Source: Armatimonadota bacterium (GTDB taxonomy: Bacteria; Armatimonadota; Zipacnadia; Zipacnadales; FEN-943). Taken from it: 5,544 bases of DNA. The stretch is from positions 1 to 5,544 of the forward strand of contig JANZZA010000545.1 in the NCBI GenBank assembly GCA_026419655.1, in the 5' to 3' direction. The notes under the pieces are model-generated. The model did no database searches and had not been told where the DNA came from. It was given only the letters and a program-made list of their open reading frames with translations. The translations under genes were made by a program, and so were the position numbers. Shown piece after piece: positions 1-4,531 of this stretch (position 1 is its first letter; the number at the start of each line of letters is the position of its first letter).

Positions 1-17
1 AGGCCTCTGCGGAGCAT
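1..17 (-). CDS. Start of third gene of ftsEX operon (5' fragment only)
   Basis: An ATG lies on the minus strand at 17-15, three bases beyond the ftsX stop codon, and the frame (M-L-R-R-G) is open to the window edge. A strong Shine-Dalgarno sequence (GGGAGGT) sits seven bases before it, inside the last codons of ftsX, so translation is probably coupled to ftsX. Only five codons are present, so the product cannot be read. In many Firmicutes the gene after ftsX encodes an extracellular murein hydrolase or a coiled-coil M23/EnvC-type activator that works with FtsX, and that is the leading guess from position alone. The start site is well supported; the product is inference. Confidence 0.55.
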
Positions 18-20
18 CGC

Positions 21-896
21 CTAGACCTCCCTCAGATACTCTTGCGTGGCCAGGATACTGCCTGCCACCCCAAACACCAAACCAGCCCCAATGACCACCA
101 AGGCCAATAGCGCCAATTGTGCAGAGCCGAACACCAGATTAACAAAAGGCAGCGTTGCCGTCACCTGTTCGTCGAGATAACTGTAGCTGGCCAAGAGCAG
201 CACCGTGGCGATTACACCGCCTGCCAGCCCACAGAAGGCTCCCTCCACCAGGAAGGGCATGCGAATGAACCAGTTGGTGGCGCCTACAAGCTGCATAACC
301 CTTATCTCACGGCGGCGGGCATATACGGTGAGGCGAATGGTAGTGTGCGCCACCAACAGCGAAGCCACCGCCAGGGCCACCGTAATAACAAGGCCCACTG
401 TCTTGACGCCGCGCGCCAGCCTGAGCAACCGCAAAGTCACTTCCTCCGCATAGCGCACATCAGCCACGCCGTCTATCCCCCGCGCTGCCGCTGCCACAGC
501 AGGAAGATCGGCTGGTCGGGCCGTCTTGACCCGCAGACAATCAGGCAGGGGGTTCTCCAGGTAGCGCAGGTTCTTCAGATCCCATCCCTGAGCGCGAGCG
601 AGAGCTGCTAGGTTCTCTTCCTTAGATACAAACTCAACCTTCGCCACACGTGGGTCGGCCATCAGTATCGCTTGCACCCTGGCAGCATCGGCCTTTGGGG
701 CCAAGTCCACAGTCACGACTGCCTTGGCCGACTGCTCCCCCAGCGCCGCGTCCAGGTTGATCACCACCAGCAGGAACATCCCCGACACGATAAGGACGGC
801 TGCGATGTTCGTGATGGCGGCGGCAGCAATAACCCCATTGCGCCGCAGCGAGATCCAAGCCTCGTGGAGGACGAACTCGACGGTACTAAGGTTCAT
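21..896 (-). CDS. ftsX: Cell division protein FtsX (ABC transporter-like membrane subunit)
   Basis: FtsX is the inner-membrane partner of the ATPase FtsE. The complex does not transport a substrate but passes ATP-driven conformational change to extracellular peptidoglycan hydrolases or their activators. The 291-residue product has the FtsX layout: a short cytoplasmic N-terminus, a first membrane helix at about 22-46, an extracellular domain of about 115 residues, then three helices at about 166-186, 215-239 and 260-283. The conserved loop after helix 2 is clear (RRREIRVMQLVGATNWFIR, then a P-FLVEG segment). I chose the ATG at 896-894, which gives the start MNLSTVEF, because a GGTGG sequence lies eight bases before it. 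An in-frame GTG four codons upstream (906-908) is the alternative and would give 295 residues. The chosen start overlaps the ftsE end by 11 bases, so the two genes are translationally coupled. The identification is secure. Confidence 0.95.
   Translation of the reverse strand: MNLSTVEFVLHEAWISLRRNGVIAAAAITNIAAVLIVSGMFLLVVINLDAALGEQSAKAVVTVDLAPKADAARVQAILMADPRVAKVEFVSKEENLAALARAQGWDLKNLRYLENPLPDCLRVKTARPADLPAVAAAARGIDGVADVRYAEEVTLRLLRLARGVKTVGLVITVALAVASLLVAHTTIRLTVYARRREIRVMQLVGATNWFIRMPFLVEGAFCGLAGGVIATVLLLASYSYLDEQVTATLPFVNLVFGSAQLALLALVVIGAGLVFGVAGSILATQEYLREV
25..31 (-). promoter_or_regulatory. Ribosome binding site for the gene after ftsX
   Basis: On the minus strand these bases read GGGAGGT, a near-perfect anti-16S match, and end seven bases before the ATG at 17-15. 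The site overlaps the final codons of ftsX. It is the main reason to believe that a third gene starts here. Confidence 0.6.
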
Positions 897-1572
897 CGTA
901 GCCGCCACCAGCGCGGTCGTCGCGGACTAAAGTTCCGTGCAAAAGGCTAGCTACCCGCCGCCTCAGGCGGTCCACGATGGCCTTGTCATGCGTGGCCATG
1001 ATGACTGTTGTGCCGCGGTCGGCAATCTCGGTGAGTATCTGGACTATCTCCCATGACGTGTCGGGGTCAAGATTCCCCGTCGGCTCATCGGCCAGCAACA
1101 CTTGCGGCCCATTGACCAACGCCCGGGCAATGCACACCCGCTGTTGCTCGCCAGCGGATACCTCATGGGGATAACAATCGCTCTTATGGGCAAGCCCTAC
1201 CAGCTCCAGGGCAACTGGCACCTTCCGGTACTTTTCCCGCTTTGATGCGCCCAGTACGTCCAGGGCAAACCCCACGTTCTCCCACACCGTCCGGTCGGGC
1301 AACAGCCGGAAATCCTGGAACACCACCCCCACCCGCCGCCGCAGATATGGTATCAGCGAGGACCGCAACGCCGTCACGTCTTGCGAACCGACTATCACCT
1401 GCCCCGAAGTCGGTTTGACCTCGCGGTAGATGACCTGTAAAAGCGTGCTCTTTCCCGACCCCGAAGCACCCACTATCGAGACAAACTCCCCACGCTCAAC
1501 GTGTAAGGTCACATCGTGGAGCGCCCGGGTGCCGTTGGGGTATATCACCGTAACACCGTTCAGGTATACCAT
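886..1572 (-). CDS. ftsE: Cell division ATP-binding protein FtsE
   Basis: FtsE is the cytoplasmic ABC ATPase that binds FtsX and powers control of cell-wall hydrolases in division or elongation. The 228-residue length is typical. Motifs appear in order: Walker A GASGSGKST at 35-43, the Q-loop in the FtsE-specific stretch VGVVFQDFRLLPDRTVWENV (81-100), the ABC signature VSAGEQQR (138-145), Walker B VLLADEPTGNLD (158-169) with E163 as the catalytic glutamate, and the switch histidine H195 in MATHD. The signature departs slightly from the usual LSGGEQQR (V for L, A for the first G), but the serine, the second glycine and the glutamines remain, so an active ATPase is expected. The ATG at 1572-1570 gives MVYLNGVTVIYPNG, which aligns with family starts, although the Shine-Dalgarno sequence is weak. 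The 3' end overlaps ftsX. The identification is secure. Confidence 0.96.
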   Translation of the reverse strand: MVYLNGVTVIYPNGTRALHDVTLHVERGEFVSIVGASGSGKSTLLQVIYREVKPTSGQVIVGSQDVTALRSSLIPYLRRRVGVVFQDFRLLPDRTVWENVGFALDVLGASKREKYRKVPVALELVGLAHKSDCYPHEVSAGEQQRVCIARALVNGPQVLLADEPTGNLDPDTSWEIVQILTEIADRGTTVIMATHDKAIVDRLRRRVASLLHGTLVRDDRAGGGYDEP

Positions 1573-1594
1573 AGCTCACACAGTGCTGCCGGTT

Positions 1595-1624
1595 ATGCTA
1601 CGTTTTCTACGGCCAACTTGCCAA
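1595..1624 (-). promoter_or_regulatory. Possible promoter for ftsE (proximal)
   Basis: Read on the minus strand, TTGGCA (1624-1619; 5 of 6 to the -35 consensus) is followed after 18 bases by TAGCAT (1600-1595; 4 of 6 to the -10 consensus). Transcription would start about 15 bases before the ftsE ATG, giving a very short leader. This is a consensus match only, and it overlaps the end of the possible small gene at 1607-2011. Confidence 0.25.
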
Positions 1625-2011
1625 CCACTCTGGTGCCGGCAGTATACCAGCTAGACGCCCCGGCCGACAACTCAAGTGCCCGATGAGAGTGCCCTGCGAT
1701 CTTTCGGCTTGTTGTGGAGTGTTGCCCGCAAGGCAGCAGCGAATCGGCAGGTGGTTTCCTTCAAACAGCAAACCCTCCAAAACCAGCGCGCTGTGTACTG
1801 CGCTCCCTATATGTCCTGTGTCGCTTTTGTCGCGCACACCGCCTGCTACGGCACAAACCATAGCCATAGCCGCAGCAGAGCCAAGACCGCACACCACCAG
1901 CCGCCGTGCCCTGACCGCGCGGAAGAAGACTACAGCACCCTCGCAGGCAGTAGGCAAAACATGTTCCAGAACTGTCTCTCCCAAACCCAAGAACCACCCT
2001 TTCACGGGCAT
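1607..2011 (-). CDS. Possible small single-helix membrane protein, unrecognised
   Basis: A 134-codon frame on the same strand as ftsEX ends 34 bases before ftsE. It starts at an ATG with a GGAG sequence nine bases upstream (2024-2021). The product has a basic stretch (RAVRARR, residues 31-37) followed by a hydrophobic segment at about 38-58 (LVVCGLGSAAAMAMVCAVAGG), consistent with one membrane helix and the positive side inside. Five cysteines occur (23, 41, 53, 92-93 region, 115). The A/T-rich spacer begins just upstream of its start, as expected if the gene is real. Against it: I recognise no family, the C-terminal third is poor in structure signals, and its tail covers both ftsE promoter candidates. 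A rightward frame covers the same DNA but has a shadow-like composition rich in His, Gln and Ser. Existence is uncertain and function unknown. Confidence 0.4.
   Translation of the reverse strand: MPVKGWFLGLGETVLEHVLPTACEGAVVFFRAVRARRLVVCGLGSAAAMAMVCAVAGGVRDKSDTGHIGSAVHSALVLEGLLFEGNHLPIRCCLAGNTPQQAERSQGTLIGHLSCRPGRLAGILPAPEWLASWP
1641..1670 (-). promoter_or_regulatory. Possible promoter for ftsEX operon (distal)
   Basis: On the minus strand TTGTCG (1670-1665; 4 of 6) and TATACT (1646-1641; 5 of 6) are separated by 18 bases. Transcription would start near 1634 and leave a leader of about 60 bases before ftsE. This is the better of the two sigma-A-type candidates before ftsE because of its -10 box. 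A 5-bp inverted repeat (CTGGT/ACCAG) flanks the -10 region. Confidence 0.35.
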
Positions 2012-2062
2012 GAGACGAAACTCCAAACGCACCGACAAGCAAAAAATTATGCCCCAGGGTAC

Positions 2063-2091
2063 TTGACAGAACTGCGAAAAACCTCTACGCT
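2063..2091 (+). promoter_or_regulatory. Candidate promoter of the Tad-domain gene pair
   Basis: A perfect TTGACA (2063-2068) is followed after exactly 17 bases by TACGCT (2086-2091), which keeps the three most conserved -10 positions (TA...T) but matches only 3 of 6 overall. Transcription would begin near 2098, leaving a leader of about 160 bases before the ATG at 2257. It is the best rightward promoter candidate in the divergent region. Confidence 0.45.
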
Positions 2092-2242
2092 AACTCAAGA
2101 AAAACTCAATGGGGGGCGAGAAGGTATCCGTTCAATTTTGTGGAATACTACCTTCAGGACGGAGATACTCAAAAGTGACCGCATCGATCAGTCGGGCGCG
2201 ACGCTCATGCTGACGGGAAAGGGTAGCAACGAGGGTAGGCCA

Positions 2243-2249
2243 GGGAGGT
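2243..2249 (+). promoter_or_regulatory. Ribosome binding site of the 403-aa Tad-domain gene
   Basis: GGGAGGT ends seven bases before the ATG at 2257 and fixes that start. A similar block (AGGTCGGGGA here, AGGTCGGGA at 3550-3558) precedes the second gene, which fits a shared origin of the two genes. Confidence 0.7.
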
Positions 2250-2256
2250 CGGGGAG

Positions 2257-3468
2257 ATGAGGCGACGGCGATTGCACAATAGCTTTTCGCGGCAAAGAGG
2301 TGCAGTGGTGGGCTTGTTCGCAGTGGCCGCGCTGATACTGATTGCTGCAATGGCGGCGTGCGTTGACGTAGGCATGTTAGTCCTTGCCCGCCTGCGAATG
2401 CAGAACGCCGCTGACCTGGCAGCCACTACGGCAGCAGCTTTGACTGACCAGCTCGACGACCCCGACGTGTGGTACCGCGCTGCAAGCTACTACGCATACA
2501 ACCTTTACGGGGTTGATGCCAGTGCGCCAACGCCTGAATTCCTCAACACTGTTTACGACCCCAATAACCCAGCCGTAGCAGCAGGGGCCACTTACCGCGT
2601 CGGGCGCAATACCGTTACCGTCCGGCATCCGTACCGCGACAGCGTCACTAATGCCCGAGGATACCTGCCGCAGTTCCTCGTGAGAGTGGACGCTCGCGTT
2701 GACGTGAGAACGCCACTGATGAGTGTTCTCGGAGTGGCGCAGGCCCCGGTCGCTGTCGGGGCGGTCGCCCTTGGCGAGCCTAGCGGCCCTTGCTTAGTCT
2801 TTGCCGCCAGCACCAATCCGAACGAAAACGGGATAGACATCTCCAGCAACGGCGGCAGGTTTTTGGGCGACATCCACTCAAATACTAAAGTGGACAACAC
2901 AGGCTCCGACCACTATTTCGACGGCTGGATAGACTATCGCTACTCATATCGCACCACGGGTAGCGGCCACGTCTTCGTCAAAGGTTTCCGCTTGGGCAAC
3001 GTTCTGCCCTACCCCCGCACCTGGACACTTCAGGAACTGGACCCCTATATCACCCACCGCATAAACGGGAATCTGAAGTTCACCTCCCACGTCATTCCCG
3101 CCGGCGTGTATTACGTCAGAGGCAACGTAAACATCGGTAGCGACGATGTGCCGACGGGACCGGTCACCTTCATCGCTGAGGGCCGCATCCAGGTCAACGG
3201 CGGCGGACACAATTTCCGATGCGCAGTGCCAGACCTGCTTTTCATGTCGCTGAGCACGAGTGACCGCGCCATTGACACTTCGGCGCAAGGGGGAGTCTGG
3301 GAGGGGGTCTTTTTCGCCCCCAATGGCAACATCAAATTTAGTGCCTCGGGCCAGCACATTTACCGCGGCGGTCTGGAGGCTATGACAATACAAATAAGCG
3401 GCCAGAACTTTATCTGCGAGGGGCGGCTCCCGCCCCTGCCGAGGATGTATAGCAGGCTAGTGAGATGA
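2257..3468 (+). CDS. TadG-like exported protein with N-terminal Tad domain and C-terminal beta-rich domain
   Basis: The 403-residue protein has an arginine-rich start (MRRRRLH), a membrane helix at about 16-38, and the pattern of Tad/TadE/G-like proteins: RQRGAV at the membrane entry, an aspartate after the helix (VDVG, 36-39), then a helix ending in RLRMQNAADLAATTAA (45-60). This arrangement matches the Pfam-type 'putative Flp pilus-assembly TadE/G-like' N-terminus, with the rest outside the cell. Residues about 111-171 form a first extracellular part. Residues about 178-388 look like a beta-solenoid-type domain with short repeats (GRFLGDIHSN 200-209, GVYYVRGNVNIG 283-294, VTFIAEGRIQVNGG 303-316, WEGVFFAPNGNIKFSASG 348-365, MTIQISGQNFICEG 376-389), as in the DUF7305-like domain of clostridial TadG/PilX-like proteins. 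The Shine-Dalgarno sequence at 2243-2249 fixes the start. No Tad secretion genes are visible, so it may be a membrane-anchored surface protein rather than a pilus part. The fold and role are inferred from sequence pattern. Confidence 0.8.
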   Translation: MRRRRLHNSFSRQRGAVVGLFAVAALILIAAMAACVDVGMLVLARLRMQNAADLAATTAAALTDQLDDPDVWYRAASYYAYNLYGVDASAPTPEFLNTVYDPNNPAVAAGATYRVGRNTVTVRHPYRDSVTNARGYLPQFLVRVDARVDVRTPLMSVLGVAQAPVAVGAVALGEPSGPCLVFAASTNPNENGIDISSNGGRFLGDIHSNTKVDNTGSDHYFDGWIDYRYSYRTTGSGHVFVKGFRLGNVLPYPRTWTLQELDPYITHRINGNLKFTSHVIPAGVYYVRGNVNIGSDDVPTGPVTFIAEGRIQVNGGGHNFRCAVPDLLFMSLSTSDRAIDTSAQGGVWEGVFFAPNGNIKFSASGQHIYRGGLEAMTIQISGQNFICEGRLPPLPRMYSRLVR

Positions 3469-3469
3469 G

Positions 3470-3483
3470 CCCGCTTAAGCGGG
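3470..3483. repeat. 14-bp perfect palindrome between the two Tad-domain genes
   Basis: CCCGCTTAAGCGGG begins two bases after the stop codon of the first gene. As RNA it can form a GC-rich 5-bp stem with a TTAA loop. No T-run follows, so it is not a standard rho-independent terminator. It could stabilise or mark the 3' end of the first message, or be a protein-binding site. The 75 bases between it and the next gene carry no other clear signal. Confidence 0.6.
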
Positions 3484-3558
3484 TAGAGCACCACCGGGGC
3501 CGTTGGGGGAATGCAGGCCACAGTTCTAGCGGACGCCGGAACACAGCAGAGGTCGGGA

Positions 3559-4119
3559 ATGAAACACGCACGGAACAAAGGACAACTTGAAGTCAGCACA
3601 GCGATTGCAGCTCTTACTGTATTTGTGCTCATCGTTTGCGTAAGTGGCACCGCTGACATCTGCAAGTTAGCAAACGCACGAGCGGTACTGGCAAATGCGG
3701 CAGAAATGGCAGCCCTGGCAGGGGCTAGCGTTTCCCGCAACTCGTCCGAAGCTCAAACATGGCATCTGGCTGCATCACACTTTCGCGACAATCTCACGGG
3801 CGGGGTAGATAGCGCCCCGATCAAGTGTATCGGCCACCTCGCCAAGACTTCACCTATGCAACTGCGCGGTGCCATTTACTCGTGCGGCCCCTTCAGGGTG
3901 ATTGTGTGGTATCCTTACGCCGATGAGCGCACCGATGCTCTCGGCCTCGACCCCCGAAACCTAATCTGCGTGGAAGCAGAGCTGTGGAGTGTTAGCTCAC
4001 CCCTAAAGGTCACTCGCCTGCCGATAAGAATAGCGCACACCAGGGCTGTGGCAGCAGTCGGTACCTACGTCCTCGAAAACGAAGCCGTCATCGCCTGCCG
4101 CTCCGACGGCGACGAATAA
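3559..4119 (+). CDS. Small TadE/G-like exported protein, short paralogue of the upstream gene
   Basis: The 186-residue product begins MKHARNKGQLEVS and has one membrane helix at about 13-31, followed by TADICKLANARAVLANAAEMAALAGAS in pattern (shown here only as key features: D33, R41, and the NAAEMAALAGA stretch at 46-56). This is the Tad-type N-terminus, with the rest outside the cell. Residues 114-149 align with residues 120-154 of the upstream protein (shared V-x-V-x-x-PY-x-D-x-x-T-x-A-x-G-x-x-P and a final PL), but the protein stops where the larger one continues into its beta-rich domain. It has four cysteines in the external part (90, 109, 137, 180) that could form disulfides. I chose the ATG at 3559 because AGAGGT ends five bases before it. 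An ATG at 3511 would add 16 residues unlike a signal region and has poorer spacing. It is probably co-transcribed with the upstream gene. Function is unknown. Confidence 0.72.
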   Translation: MKHARNKGQLEVSTAIAALTVFVLIVCVSGTADICKLANARAVLANAAEMAALAGASVSRNSSEAQTWHLAASHFRDNLTGGVDSAPIKCIGHLAKTSPMQLRGAIYSCGPFRVIVWYPYADERTDALGLDPRNLICVEAELWSVSSPLKVTRLPIRIAHTRAVAAVGTYVLENEAVIACRSDGDE

Positions 4120-4198
4120 AGACGCGCTGCAAGCCGCAAAATGCTACAGGACGCAGCAGGGCAGGCACGTGCTACCGTCCAGCTAAAAGCCTGGTGGC

Positions 4199-4236
4199 AT
4201 GTCGGTGTTCTCCAGCCTCACAAGATAGACCGACAT
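4199..4236. repeat. 8-bp inverted repeat
   Basis: ATGTCGGT (4199-4206) and ACCGACAT (4229-4236) are exact reverse complements separated by 22 bases. There is no following T-run, so it is not a standard terminator. It could be a chance feature of the possible gene remnant. Confidence 0.4.
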
Positions 4237-4240
4237 CTCG

Positions 4241-4316
4241 GGCCTCAGCCGCAGCCAGTTGGAGCATAGGATGACAATCGCCGGCAGCCCCCATGTGCTG
4301 AGGCCGCTCCTCGGCC
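4241..4316. repeat. Overlapping inverted repeats with mutually exclusive pairing
   Basis: GGCCTCAGC (4241-4249) is the exact reverse complement of GCTGAGGCC (4297-4305). The GGCC at the end of the latter also starts a tight hairpin, GGCCG (4302-4306), loop CTCCT, CGGCC (4312-4316). The two pairings cannot form together, as in an attenuator, but no T-run or leader peptide is seen. The structure is visible in the sequence; any regulatory role is speculation. Confidence 0.4.
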
Positions 4317-4409
4317 AAGAACTGCGCTACAATGCTTCCCCACTTCCAGCGTATGCCTCCAGGAGAGACCTGAAAGAAGAGAATAGTCCGTGTCGCTAGC
4401 GCTCAGGCA

Positions 4410-4437
4410 TCCACAGAGTCGCGGGCTGTGCTATATT
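4410..4437 (+). promoter_or_regulatory. Possible extended -10 promoter before the membrane-protein gene
   Basis: TGCTATATT (4429-4437) is an extended -10 element (TG, one base, then TATATT with 5 of 6). A weak -35-like TCCACA (4410-4415; 4 of 6) lies 16 bases upstream. Transcription would start near 4444 and give a leader of about 88 bases before the ATG at 4532. Confidence 0.3.
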
Positions 4438-4531
4438 GTCACTGTCGCCCGTGTACATGTCCAGGACAGTCAGAAAGGCTCAGCAAACAATACCCCTGGA
4501 CGGGACAGCACATCAGTGACGGCGGCACGAA

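Larger units (their letters stand above)
2012..2256. other. Divergent intergenic region
   Basis: This stretch separates the leftward ftsEX side from the rightward Tad-domain genes. It is visibly richer in A and T than its surroundings, especially 2041-2110, and includes an A6 run at 2041-2046. It holds a strong rightward -35 box and then a leader of about 160 bases ending in a good Shine-Dalgarno sequence for the gene at 2257. I see no tRNA, no recognisable riboswitch and no rho-independent terminator. Confidence 0.6.
4183..4402 (-). pseudogene. Possible frameshifted protein-gene remnant, unrecognised
   Basis: On the minus strand one frame, open from 4402, reads protein-like at its start (RTILFFQVSPGGIRWKWG, then SIVAQFLAEE). 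A second frame, open from 4326 to the TAG at 4185-4183, continues in the same style (STWGLPAIVILCSNWLRLRP, then EMSVYLVRLE and a terminal NTDMPPGF). Joined near 4302-4316 by one frameshift they would make a fragment of about 70 residues. The suspected junction coincides with a GGCCG/CGGCC hairpin, a plausible site for an indel. There is no good start codon or Shine-Dalgarno sequence upstream, so this would be a 3' remnant of a longer gene. The call rests on residue composition only, and I recognise no family. Confidence 0.3.
4120..4531. other. Region without intact gene between Tad-domain pair and membrane-protein gene
   Basis: No intact rightward gene with a plausible composition is present. 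The stretch holds two spaced inverted repeats, one tight hairpin, a possible minus-strand gene remnant, and a promoter-like sequence near 4410-4437. No rho-independent terminator is evident after the stop at 4119, so read-through from the Tad-domain genes is possible. No tRNA is recognisable. Confidence 0.55.

Noticed and set aside
2035..2056. Sigma-54-like promoter (GGGC...TTGC) on the minus strand
   Set aside because: The GG and GC elements are 13 bases apart rather than the required 12, and the surrounding bases match the consensus poorly.
2109..2213. Leader peptide of 34 codons before the Tad-domain gene
   Set aside because: There is no Shine-Dalgarno sequence before its ATG, no repeated regulatory codon and no associated terminator structure.
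1676..2260. Rightward frame of 194 codons ending in an ATGA overlap with the Tad-domain gene
   Set aside because: The overlap looks like translational coupling, but the product is rich in His, Gln, Ser and Arg with no domain, helix or hydrophobic core, and it lies opposite a better minus-strand frame. It also runs through the A/T-rich promoter region.
3470..3540. tRNA-like D-arm (GCTT, loop with GG, GAGC) after the first Tad-domain gene
   Set aside because: The following bases do not make an anticodon stem with a T33, there is no T-arm GTTC-A-type loop in the right place, and no acceptor stem pairs. The similarity is limited to the D-arm.
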